Shown one piece after another: positions 35,841 to 46,757 of a DNA stretch of 64,000 nucleotides. Made by a program: the position numbers and the translations under genes. Position 1 is the stretch's first letter, and each line of letters begins with the position of its first letter. Under the pieces are notes generated by a model. The model did not search any database. It was not told where the DNA came from and saw only the letters and a list, made by a program, of their open reading frames with translations. The DNA is taken from contig CM041776.1 in the NCBI GenBank assembly GCA_023374045.1, positions 125,703,733 to 125,767,732 of the forward strand, written 5' to 3'. This DNA comes from Limonium bicolor (Eukaryota; Streptophyta; Magnoliopsida; Caryophyllales; Plumbaginaceae).

Positions 35841-37525
35841 GTCGTGCTTCTTCAGCTGTCGGGATGCGTAGGCGACTACCTTCCCGTGTTGCATAAGCAC
35901 ACAGCCTAGACCGGTTCCAGAGGCATCACAATATACCTCAAACCCATCGGTGCCCTCAGGGATAGTAAGAATGGGTGCCGATGTCAGGAGATCCTTCAGC
36001 GTCTGAAAGGACTGCTCACACTCTGCAGACCATAAGATCTGGGACTCCTTCTTCATTAGACTCGTCATTGGTTTAGCCACCTTGGAGAAGTCCTTCACGA
36101 ACCTTCGATAATAACCGGCCAAACCCAGAAAGCTACGGACGTCTGTGACTGTCTTCGGCCTCGGCCAACTCTTTACTGCCTCAATCTTAGCAGGGTCTAC
36201 AGATATCCCGCTTGCTGATATAATGTGTCCTAGAAATGGCACGCTGTCTAACCAGAACTCACACTTAGAGAGCTTGGCATACAGCTGGTTCTCTCTCATA
36301 ATATTCAACACCTGTCTCAAATGTAACTCATGATCTTCCTTGGTCTTTGAATAGATCAGAATATCGTCGATGAAGACCACAACTGAACTATCAAGCTGCT
36401 CTCTAAAGAGACAGTTCATCAAATCCATGAATATGGCTGGCGCATTCGTCAATCCGAATGGCATAACGGTGAACTCGTAGTGTCCATACCGTGTCCTAAA
36501 AGCTGTCTTCTCAATGTCACCCTCTGCAATCCTAATCTGATGGTAGCCAGATCTGAGATCTATCTTCGAGAACACACTGGCCCCTCTCAACTGGTCAAAT
36601 AAATCATCTATTAGTGGTAATGGGTACTTGTTCTTGACTGTAACCGCATTAAGCTCGCGGTGGTCGATGCAGAGTCGCATACTGCCGTCCTTTTTCTTGA
36701 CGAACAGTACTGGAGCACCCCAAGGAGAAACACTAGGTCGAATGAATCCCTTGTCGAGGAGGTCCTCCAGCTGTAGCTTCAGCTCCCTCATCTCAGCCGG
36801 TGCCATACGGTAGGGCGCCTTAGCAATAGGGCCCGTACCTGGCAATAAGTCGACGGCGAACTCAACCTCGCGCACAGGCGGCATGCCTGGCAGCTCATCA
36901 GGAAATAAGTCGGGAAAATCTACCACGACTGGAATGTCTATGTCCATCACGTCGCTCTGTCTCGTGTCCTGTACATAACAGAGGAAGGCTTGTCGACCCT
37001 TCCTAACGTCCTTCATCAGGGACAATGCTGACACGATCTTGACAGTCGGCTCTCTCCTCACACTGCGGTATGACACTATCTTGCCGCTCAGCCCCTTCAG
37101 TAGTAGTCGATGCTCTGCACAATGAAGGCGGCCCCTATGCTTCTGCAGCCAATCCATGCCCACTATAATGTCAAAGCCCAAGTTCTTAAACTCGATCAGA
37201 TCGATGGGAAAGGTCTCAGTCATAATGCTGATCTTTATCCCTGTATACTGTCTGGTGCAACCTACTTTCTCCTTCGAAGGAAGGGTGATTGAAAAGTCTG
37301 AAAGCTGTTCGGGGGTGGCCCCCAGCTTCTTAGCAAATGCCGAGGAAATAAAAGAATGCGAAGCCCCTGAGTCGAACAATACGGAAGCACTAACACCATC
37401 AACAGGAAAGGTACTTGAGATCACCTCTCGTATTAGCATCGAGTCCCAATAAATCACTAATTTACTGTTGGTTGTAATTGTCATACCTGTGATGACATTA
37501 CCGGACTCCTTGGCTTGCGCCATAT
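35841..37525 (-). CDS. Gypsy pol: protease, reverse transcriptase, truncated RNase H
   Basis: A clean frame from ATG 37523 ([13 protein letters not shown]). The aspartic protease site [11 protein letters not shown] has Asp at residue 51. The reverse transcriptase has [19 protein letters not shown], the catalytic Asp in [10 protein letters not shown] (residue 322) and FIDDILIYS (Asp 386-387). RNase H starts at [13 protein letters not shown] and breaks off after ASRQLKKHD, where the opposite LTR begins. The remaining few codons (to 35808) are LTR sequence. The bases before the ATG, CATCTTAG|AT, form a good splice acceptor whose phase fits the gag exon donor at 38574. Residues 14-33 look like an insertion relative to usual proteases. 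They begin with a donor-like GTATGA and hold a branch-like GCTAATAC, but any intron there would be only 60 bases, so I leave it as coding. Confidence 0.92.
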
Positions 37526-37682
37526 CTAAGATGCAGATGGTACCCTCCTTTCCATTTTCGTAGCATGAAGTTATGAATTAACGGTATCAACAAACTGAAC
37601 ACATATACTTGAAGGTACAAAACTCTTATTTCATTCATCCACTGTATTATACAAGGTTACACACTTAGCTACTGCTATTACA

Positions 37683-38422
37683 TCAGTACTGTCTGAAAGT
37701 CAAATTCAAACGGCCAGGTCGGATGTGGGTATCATTCACTAGGGCTGGTGGGGCGGTATTGAGCTTAATGCTCTTAATACCATGGTATACAAGCCTAGCC
37801 TCTCCACCAAATACCAACACATCCCCAGACTTGAGGGTGATCTTCCTTGCTAGATCCATCCTCTTCTGATCTCCATAGATGAACTCAGCATCATCGCCGA
37901 TGGAGAATGACACAACCGGTATTCCTCTGGTGATGGACTCGGTCGTCTCATCATGGTCCTCGTGCATCCCAAGTTTTCCTCCCTGCTCGTAGTAGTTGAT
38001 GATGCAAACGTCAGGTGTCATGTCGGGTAATGGATAAGTCTCACAGTCTTGAGCAATATCCATTGCGTTTCTCACCAAGGTTAGGAAACTCTCAGGTATC
38101 CTAGGTATAGATACGCCACCTACTATTCTCACCTCTCGATAAACCCTAGCTTGTGGATCCCAATCTTTCCCTAAGCACATCATGTGTAGTTTCATTCTAG
38201 AACCACTATTAAATACAGGGGTATAAAATCCTCCTATGCCCTTACCCAAAGCTCTACACTCATTCACTATGGCGATTTGCTCATCTAGGGTTAGGAACTC
38301 TCTGAGAAGTATCATGCCCGGTCTGACCACATTACACAACTCACTAGGGTACTCCCGTCTTTCTTCCACGGGTCTAGGTGATCTCTGTCTTGTAAGTGTG
38401 GGATAGCAGATGTCGAAGTCTC
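37683..38422 (-). CDS. AlkB-type 2-oxoglutarate/Fe(II) dioxygenase inside the retrotransposon
   Basis: The frame reads from a splice acceptor (CTCTTAG|GAGAC, exon start 38422) to a TGA at 37683. Alone it has a GTG at 38369 but no early ATG, so a spliced gag start is the more likely route. Counting from the GTG codon (228 residues), the family hallmarks are all present: NYY at 125-127, the iron ligands His136 and Asp138 in GMHEDHDE, His196 in VYHGI, and the 2-oxoglutarate arginines Arg220 and Arg226 in RLNLTFRQY. HMMCLGKDWDP (62-72) and GGFYTP are features of the ALKBH1-like branch of plant proteins. The 17 codons upstream of the GTG (starting DFDICYP) are open and also look host-derived. AlkB enzymes oxidatively remove methyl groups from RNA or DNA bases. 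The substrate here is unknown. There are no frameshifts, in contrast to many elements around it, which suggests recent capture or selection. Confidence 0.93.
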
Positions 38423-38573
38423 CTAAGAGATAACAGGTTTCCTAGGTAAGTTGTTTATCTAAAGCGGTAATTAAAACACACATTCATGCTAAGGTAAAGC
38501 GCTTAACACTTAGTCATACTCTCATGCAACTTAGTCATACTCTCATGCAATGGTTAAGGTTTCAAATGCTAAC

Positions 38574-38930
38574 CTTCACCGCGCTGGGTACTAGTGCCAG
38601 CGCCTGAAGCTCCCGCTGCATTCAGCATACGGTTTCCCGGCGGGTTTCTCTGGTTCTGGTTCTGCTGCTGTGGCTGCTGATGCTGCTGCCCCCTCTGGGC
38701 TTGGGGCGCCGGCCCCCTCTGGCCACCTCGAGCTCCACCTCCTCCAGTAGGTGCGCTTTGAGTCCCCTTCGACGGGCGGTACGCTCGGCTCTCTGGATTA
38801 GCAAAGCACTCGAACGACCTGTGGCCTTTCTTTCCACAATGGTGGCAGTCCACCGCTTGCCCGGTGCAATCAACACCCGGGTGGTCTTTACCACAGCGCT
38901 TGCAGTGAAAGTGGCGCTGGGGTGCAGAAC
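38574..38930 (-). CDS. Gypsy gag exon 3: CCHC zinc knuckles
   Basis: The exon begins after ATAATAG and ends GGTGAAG|GTTAG. It encodes two knuckles, CKRCGKDHPGVDC (CX2CX3HX4C) and CHHCGKKGHRSFEC (CX2CX4HX4C), then a Gln/Gly/Pro-rich tail. The frame joins from exon 2 in phase 1 and leaves in phase 1. The knuckles bind element RNA. Confidence 0.8.
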
Positions 38931-39015
38931 CTATTATCATATCACACTCAGATTAATACAAGGATGGTAATGGATAGTATAATACACAACTCATTCATAA
39001 GGTTAGATTGCTTAC

Positions 39016-39140
39016 CCTTAGGGGGTGCAGATCTAAGAGGCTGGACATCGTAGGTAGGCCCGGTCAGCATCGGGACCTTGTCCTTGCCCTTTTGGCTGGC
39101 CTGCTCCTTCTTCTTCTCCCTCCAGGAGAACTTTTTCTTC
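39016..39140 (-). CDS. Gypsy gag exon 2: basic linker
   Basis: Lies between an acceptor (GATCACAG|GAAG) and a donor (CTAAGG|GTAAGC). The useful frame reads KKKFSWREKKKEQASQKG and on to DVQPLRSAPPKG, and joins exon 3 cleanly. Joining to exon 1 would need one more base, so either this copy has a 1-base deletion or the acceptor is different. Confidence 0.55.
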
Positions 39141-39232
39141 CTGTGATCGTCAAAGTTTCAGGAATAGCAGGTATAAAAGCAGGCAGTAAGTAAGTAATTT
39201 AAATGGATTAAATAACTTAAGGCGGTTCTTAC

Positions 39233-40016
39233 TTCCAGCCTCAGTCTCTGCCTCCTTCTCGGGGGCCTTACGCTTCTGCCCCTGGCCGTCTTCCCAGCTG
39301 TTCACCATCATCTCAGTCCGAGAAGCAGCGTCATAACACTCCTGGACCGTAGGGTATAAGGTAGCACCCATAGCGGCCTTGATAGCATATCGCAACCCGC
39401 CTCTAAATTTCTCCACTTTCACTGCATCAGAATAAACAACTCCTGGGACAAAGTCCAAGAGCCCAATGAACAAGGAGTAGTACTGATCTACTGTCATACT
39501 ACCCTGCCTCAGGGCCTCAAACTCTTCCTTCTTCCTCTGCTTCAGATGAGCAGGATAGTACTTCTCTCTCAGCAATTCCACAAAGCCTGTCCAACCAAAA
39601 CCCTCTATAGCAATATAATGTGCCTTCACGGACCTCCACCATGTACTGGCAGCGTCCTTCAGATGAAAGGCTGCTATACCGACCCGGTGCTCAGCAGGCA
39701 CATGAATGGCATCAAAGGCCTTCTCGTGCTCAACAATGTATCTCTCCAGGATGGTGGGGTCAGCAACTCCGTCATAGGTAGGTACTCGCGTGTCAGCTAC
39801 GCTCTTCAGCCAATTCGGCTCTCTAGGTGCGGGTACGGGTGGGACTACAGGTGGTGCTCCTATCTGGACACCTCCCATCAGGGCTAGCTGAGCAAAGACG
39901 GCAGCTACCGTCTCAGCAACGCCCACGGTTGGGGCCTCAGGAGGACCTCCTCCAGGCCCGCCGCCTCTTCCACCACCTCCTCTGCCTCTGCCAGTCGAAC
40001 GTCTTCCAGAAGACAT
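39233..40016 (-). CDS. Gypsy gag exon 1: capsid region
   Basis: ATG 40016, MSSGRRSTGRGRGGGG, a Gly/Arg-rich start, followed by the Retrotrans_gag domain (FHLKDAASTWWRSV, FVELLREKYYPAHLKQRKKEEFEALRQG, EKFRGGLRYAIKAAMG). The frame can be read to a stop at 39150, but a strong donor GGAA|GTAAGAA at 39233 ends the typical gag text. The remainder (LLTYCLLLYLLF) looks like intron. The protein would form the particle shell. Confidence 0.88.
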
Positions 40017-40178
40017 CTGAAGAATTCAAAACCAAAGTCAGCTCTTGGTATAAATACTGTACTTTTCTCAACCATAACCTAACTCAATCATTTACAACTA
40101 TCTCCTTGATACTCGTGTGTGAATAACCTAAGCTCACGGTACTTAAACTACTATCTCTTGTAATCAGAGCGGTACTCC

Positions 40179-40190
40179 GCTCTGATACCA
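40179..40190 (-). promoter_or_regulatory. Gypsy primer-binding site inside a perfect hairpin
   Basis: On the minus strand, TGGTATCAGAGC four bases after the LTR end, complementary to initiator Met tRNA. Positions 40163-40186 form a perfect 10-bp stem (ATCAGAGCGG with CCGCTCTGAT, loop of four), which covers most of the PBS. Confidence 0.9.
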
Positions 40191-40194
40191 CTTT

Positions 40195-43100
40195 TGTAAC
40201 ACCCCTACTAATTCGGCTCCTAATTATCCTATAAATGTCGCACATAATAAATAATCGCAGCGGTAAATAACAGACTGTCGCTCTAATGGTGTCACTGTTA
40301 TCACTCGCCCATACGGGTGATTACGAATTACCTGATAATCAACTTGCGAAACGTATTCCCGCAGTGACCACAAGAGATAGATAGTAGTACTTAAACAATT
40401 TAAAACAAATCCAACAACAACCAATTATTATAGACCGTGAGCATCTAACCAAAATACACCTCAGTTTACACAAGCCGAGTCCAAAACAACATTAGTATCA
40501 CACCGTACCAAGTCTAACCAACAGTAAACACAATAGTCGCGCCCCGCGTCGACCCACCAGCTAGTCTCCTGCAATAAAAATGGTTTGTGGTATGGAATCA
40601 GCCCCTGCTGAGTATGTTATCACATGCCCCGTCATGCCTCCTCAAACCCCCCAATTAATTGGTCGAGAGCATGAGATTCGTTACATGCAATACCGTTTTA
40701 ATATTTAAACTGTAAAACAATTAACAGTAATATCCATACAATAACACAACCATCAACACACATAATATACCACAAGTATAACCAATGAACAACAAAGCGA
40801 AACAACGAGAATAATAAACAAGTATTAATTCTCGTCCATGGTGTAGAAACCAATATCGTTCGCCACTGTACAAGTCTCAACTGTATTAATTGTTCAGTTA
40901 TACCTAGTGACAATGTCTCGTTAAAACGACGTGTCTCTAAATTACCCATATATTATGGCGGGTCACCCATGGCAGTAGCCACTCCAGCGGTAGAGTCTCC
41001 GACCAACGAGCCATTCTAGCTCACGGAAAATTTTCTTGATACTTACGGACCCGTACGCGGACATCCTGGTATCGTTTTTGTGATCACAGCGCGCACCAAG
41101 AGCCACATCCTCTTAGCTTTATTATCTTTCATTAATTAATTATACCATCGCATCGCATTACCAAATTTTCCAACACAACAGACTAAGGTCGTTAGTCCAA
41201 TCCGGAGTCTGTAAACTCGGGATCCGGTGTTTGATACGAGAGCGGCGTTTAGAAAGGCCAATGCTCCGTATAAAAGTCTCGGATAATATGTATATCTTAT
41301 TATCCTAGTGCTACAACGTTTTTCTGACGATCCTTATATTTACATATAAGATAGCACCATAGCCGCTAGTTCGTTTTATATATATAGGTCCATATATACG
41401 AACCGATACTGTTAACTCAACAACAGTAAATAATAAGCAGCTATAATTATACAGTTCATGCATATTTAATTAAACATTCAGACAAACAATCTTATCACAG
41501 ATCACACAGAATTCTGAACTGAGGAAGCCCTTAGAGACAATCAGAGACACATAACAACATACCGTTCACCCTGATTGTATTTACGGTGGAGTATGAATCA
41601 GCAAGATCCTATGCTCCGTGTGTCGTCTCTAACAGTCTAAACAATACATAACGCTACTAATTAGCATCCCGTATAACAACACAACTCTACGGTACCCCGT
41701 ACCGTCACTAATACCTCCCGGTTAATCCCCCGTTATTAACTGTCAACGTTTATCGGGTTTACGGCTTAACTCGAGATTGGAAAAATGTTATATTACATGC
41801 GTAGTCTTGTCTCGTATATTAATATACTTATTGTTGAACTCTGTTATCGCATGCAACTTAATATACCCTTGTATATCATATAGTTTGTTTCTACATTGCA
41901 TGTATAATTCTTTATCATGTATTATACATTTCACCTTAGCATTTATTTTCCTAAGGTTTGTTTTTCCAAATTTAATGGAGTATAATTCATATGTAAAAGT
42001 ACTTTGAATTATTTAAATCCTTATTATCCCATGTATACTCTTAACATTTGAATTTCCATATCTAATGTTTATAATTCTTTTCTCTTTATCTATTATCATT
42101 TTAATTATGATAATTTATAGTTATTGAACCATATTACATTTTCTACACCATAACATATATTTATTTATATACATGTATTATGGAACTATTTATTATATGG
42201 TAAGTCTTATAATATATATTCATTCTTTCTAATGAATACCTCTTATATTATAAATGTTATAATTCTTATAACATTAAAAACCATATTATAAATTTCATTT
42301 AAAAATGTTAATATTTCCGAACAGCACCTATGTTCTTAAATATTTACAAAATCTACCACATAATTAATATAATGTTATATTTTAGCTATATAACATATAT
42401 TATGACCTTTAAGTCATTAAAACAATTATAACCTATAGTTATATTTTGTTATAAAATACCAAACAACCCCTTATATTCTCGGCCCTCACGATAAACCACT
42501 AAACTTCTATAAATCACAAATCAATCCCAAATTATATTTCATTGTTACACTTATAATATATACCTTATATTATAATCCTTAAACCTTAATATAATTATAA
42601 CCTATAATTTTTAAAGGCTATAATTTTCAAACAGACCATAGGACTGTTTTAATTAAATTCCCACCACCAAACTTTGTATATATTCCAAATCTTCCCAATT
42701 TATAATACATAGTTTTCTAATTCCATTAAAACTATATATTATACATATATCTTTATAAAACCTTATATATAACTCCAAAAATTACCAAACTATACCAAAA
42801 GGTTATAAATATTATTCCTAACCTTATACTTTCTATAATTCTTGGTTTTTACCCATTGTTACCCATTTGTAACAATGTTATAAATATCATATATTACTTA
42901 TAATTCATATAAACTCCAAATTTAACCAAATAAACTTCTAAAAATTCCTAATAACTTAAGGACTGTACTAAATCCCATTTAGTACCCAAAGTTTTGGAAA
43001 TCACATTATAACCCCAACTCTTATAAATCTTTTACAATTTAATAACTATCTTAATATAAGGTAGTATTTTAATTTCTAAAATTCTCCAAACTTGGTCAAA

Positions 43101-45046
43101 GTCTCCTATATAGTCAACTTTGACTTCTAATACCAAATGGGACCCAAACTTTCGGTAATTACCAATCTTACCCCATACTTTTCTATTTTTACAATTTTGA
43201 CACAAAACTTTATAAAATGTTATAATTTTTATTAAATTCATTTAAAAACCCTAAATTCCTCTAAATTAAGCCCACGGCTTTATATTTTTCCAGTAATTAC
43301 GGTTTGGCCCCAAACTTAATTATATAAGCATAAATCTAACTAAATAAGCTTATAAACTTAAATTAAAATGGCCTAATGACATGGCCTTATTTCAACCTTG
43401 AACTTGCAAAATAAATTACACTTTAAATGTCTCAAAATATAGTATAAACTCACGGCCTCACTTTAGTTTATTTATTTTTCCACATAATGTCATAATTTGA
43501 CCATTATGTTAATTAAATCACTTAAATGACTAGCTTAATTTATCTTAGTCATTTTTTTCCATTTCTAGGTTAATATAACCCATATGTTAAACTCCACTCT
43601 CGGCATAATTTATATATATGCTAAGAAATCATAAAATCATAAGTTTTAAGGTGTTTATACCTTGGTTTCTCCTTGTATGAGCTCGGCAGCTTAGAGGAAA
43701 ATTCACCACATCATTTAGACATGTTTAATACACCAAAACAAGGTATGGTTATACTCCAAGCTTGAGCTTAACCATAAGGAATAATTAATGTAAGATTTAA
43801 GGCAAAAATCACCTTAAAAATGCAAGGGAACTTCAAGAGGATTTCGGCCTGTACAAAGCACACCTAATGGTGTTAAATTCACCATATCAACATAGGAAAT
43901 AGCTAGACAACAACAAGCTGCTATGGTAATTGGTTTTACCTTGGCAAAATGCCTTAAAGAAGGGTATTTCCTTTAGATCTCGGCCACCCTTGCTCCAAAT
44001 GGCTAACCAACTGAATGAACATGTAAATATGAAGATTATGAGTGTATAAACTCATAAAAATCAAAGGAAGAAAACCGGATGAAGAATAGAAAGGCTTAAG
44101 GTATGTTTTTACCTTAAAATGCAAATTTGAACAACCTTGGCCCCTAGACTTGCTTCAGCCGAGTTTGGTGCTTTTTCTAACCTTAGAACACTGAGAATGA
44201 GCCATAGGAAGTGTTGAGCCACGAGATCTAAGTGTAGGTAATGAAGAGATGAAGAAAAAGAGCTAAAAATGGCCTTAAAACATTACCTTAGGAGCTTAAG
44301 AGTTAGATCTGTCTTCCATGCTCAAGAAAAAATCTTGAGAGGTTCTAGGAAGGCTGCTGCATCGGCTGGAATGGGACAAGAGGCAAGGAATGATTGAAAT
44401 GGCTTAATTGATTTGAAAAAGTTACTTTTACTATGCTAAATTGGTATTAGGTGGTAATTAGCAATCAATGATGTGTGAGCTGTCTTCCCACCTCCTTGCC
44501 AGCCGACAGCCATATGGTTAGAAGGGTCAATTAATTGACCATTGACCAAACTTGGTCAATTTGTTCAAAATGCACTATTTGGGTTACTATTCATACATAA
44601 ATGGCATATTTTGATTTTTATTTTCAAACTTTGATTTAGACTTAATAAAATAGTCTATCATGTCAAATTAATGATTTAATGATAAACTCCAGTCTTTAAA
44701 ATGACAAAAAGTCATTATCTTAGAGCTCATACACAAAAACGCGCTTTAAGTTGTTTTAGTGCACATTTTGTGTCACAGGGTGTTTCTGAGCTTTGTTTTT
44801 CTTTGAGAACGGTTTTGTTGTGTTCCTTACTTCATTATAATACTTAGGAATCCACTTTGGATCCTATTTGAGGTCATACAATCTTTATGGTGCTTTAAAG
44901 CACATTTTTGGCTTTACCGATCTTAAGGCGTGTTTTGCCTTGTTGAGATCTTTAGATTGTTTCCCCAATGCTATTTAGATGTTTATTAACCATCTTAGAT
45001 CATTAATAGACCATTTAATTAATTTTTGAAGGTTAGGGGTATTTCA
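40195..45046 (-). repeat. 5' LTR (4.85 kb) of the AlkB-bearing Gypsy element
   Basis: Plus-strand ends are TGTAACACCCC at 40195 and GGGGTATTTCA at 45046. It is adjacent to the PBS, so it is the 5' LTR in minus orientation. Sequence is AT-rich in the middle. Conserved family text (GCAGCGGTAAATAA, GGTGTCAC, ACTCGCCCATACGGGTGA) is found near 40256-40320. No coding frame is credible. The right flank is CCATA. Confidence 0.85.
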
Positions 45047-45960
45047 CCATAAAATGCCATTTTCTTCACCAATGGGGTATACCCATGGAGACCAACTTCA
45101 TCCTTTGAGGATTTTGAAAAGAGAGAATGAAAGCCCTTGATGAGAGGAGCAAGAATATGTGTTTATTTTTCCATTTGGAGCTTTGGTGTGGCTTGGGCAT
45201 GGAAGAGAATGGCAAGAAGCCATGGGAGAAGGAGAAATCACCAGCCATGGGAGAAGGATGGAGAACGGCAGAAAGAAGGAAAGGAAAGAGAGAGAGAAGA
45301 GAGAAATGAGGGAGGAGAGAGAGGAAAAGTTACTTTTGTAACTTTTTCTACTTTTTGCTTTTCTTGATTTTCTTTTTTTTTTCTAGCTAGTTACTAATAG
45401 AGAGGGGAGCTGATTATTTACTAAAAACCGGCCCACTATGTATACATAAGCTGGGGCGTTTTTCGTCTTTTACAAGAAACGCTCGTTAATTTACCCGGTT
45501 TGGCACTATTCACTAACCGGGCCCGTTTTCTTGGTTTTTCTCATTTCTTTAATTTTAATGGCTCTTAAACTTCCATTAATATTTAATTATAGTTATATAA
45601 TCAACTATAACTTTTACGGGTCTGTTTGACCACTTAAAGATACGTTTCCGGGTTTTCTCGAAAAAACGTGCTCTAAGGCTTCATTAGTGTTTTTAACCCA
45701 TATTTGGATCCGTTTTCTTTGGAAATTGTTCCCACATACTATTTAGGCGTAATTAAGCCTTAGGAATACATCTAGGACCCTAGTCGAGGTCGTTTACCTC
45801 CCATAGTTGTGTAACGCTCGTTTTTATGGTTTACGCTTTTTAAGCGTTTTCTCTTTTCTTTTGGCTTTATTTTCTTTGCCAATATTCTTTAGACATCATT
45901 AGGCCCCTAAAATTCATATTAGAATAATTTAATCACCATTTTTAAGTTCGGGGTATTTCA
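45047..45960 (-). repeat. Fragment of another giant LTR
   Basis: Ends GGGGTATTTCA at 45960, the family's terminal sequence. The AlkB-bearing element ends inside it at 45046, so that element was probably inserted into this older LTR. It contains a purine-rich block (45120-45340) with small frames that are not convincing genes. Confidence 0.65.
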
Positions 45961-46757
45961 CTCTATATCTCTACATTCTCTCTTCTTCTAATGTACAACA
46001 CGTTATCAGCACAAGTTCTACCCTAAACCTAACCTCACTCACTCCCATCTCAGTAATCCCTCCGCACAATATCTCTTCTCTCTGAGACATCTCTATGAAA
46101 TTCCTCACTGGCAAAAAGGAACACACACGTTCGCTCGTCGTAATCTGCTAATCATCTTCAACAAACAAATTATGCTTCAATCCTACACTTAATTAATTAG
46201 TACGATCCCACGCCCATTCACAGCTTACATATTTAGACCTAAAGTTACTTACTATTGCAACCTCAATACAAAGAACTTCATTTTCATAACTTTTTCACCT
46301 GCGGTTGAGCTTGCTGCACCTCAATATCGAATAGACTCGCATAAGGTTTGGACGATGAAGATAGAGAAACTGGAAGCGTTGGAGGCTATCACACCCTAGA
46401 AGAACTTTGTGGTGTGTGTTGTGGTGATCCAAGTGATGAGCTATGAAATGATGAGAGGATATTATGTTTCACGAAGAGTGGTGTCAGGGTTGAGATGAGA
46501 CTGGATTTGTAGGTCTAGGTGACTGGATCGGGAGTTGCGACGTCTAGAGCTCAAGGATGCAACTTTTTTGGCAAGGAATTCGATTGCAACCGGTAATTTT
46601 GACCTAAATCAAGGAATCACAATAATCTGACACCATCTCTTCTTGTTTTCCTTTATTTATTTCAATTTATTGTGCATTTATCCAGTTTTGCTTTTATTTA
46701 TTAAGTATCACGTGAGTTATCGGGTCCGATATTAGTATCACGTGATAGAGGTAGCCA
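45961..46757. other. Unassigned stretch
   Basis: No domain-bearing frame. It contains CACGTTATCAGCAC (about 46000), a string that I associate with primer-binding regions of some plant retroelements, so it may be a remnant of one. This is weak. Confidence 0.35.

Larger units (their letters stand above)
37526..39232 (-). promoter_or_regulatory. Splice sites of the AlkB-bearing Gypsy element
   Basis: Intron 1 39232-39141 (GTAAGA...CACAG), intron 2 39015-38931 (GTAAGC...AATAG), intron 3 38573-38423 (GTTAGC...TCTTAG) ending at the AlkB frame, or 38573-37526 (same donor ...CATCTTAG) ending at pol. All donors are phase 1. The two acceptors used by the last donor are similar and keep frame into either AlkB or pol. 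Confidence 0.6.
35841..45046 (-). mobile_element. Ty3/Gypsy retrotransposon carrying an AlkB gene (3' part missing)
   Basis: Minus-strand order: giant 5' LTR (45046-40195), PBS (40190-40179), gag exons, AlkB domain, protease, reverse transcriptase and the start of RNase H. There the sequence is cut at 35841 by an opposite LTR. Integrase and the 3' LTR are absent from the window. Gag with CCHC knuckles, a [13 protein letters not shown] protease and RT text of the chromovirus type suggest the Tekay/Del group, but with no integrase or chromodomain I cannot confirm it. The AlkB insertion and the intron-like breaks are unusual for Gypsy. Confidence 0.9.

Noticed and set aside
45066..45367. Overlapping small frames in a purine-rich block
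   Set aside because: They are mirrored on both strands and in all frames, which points to GA-rich composition.
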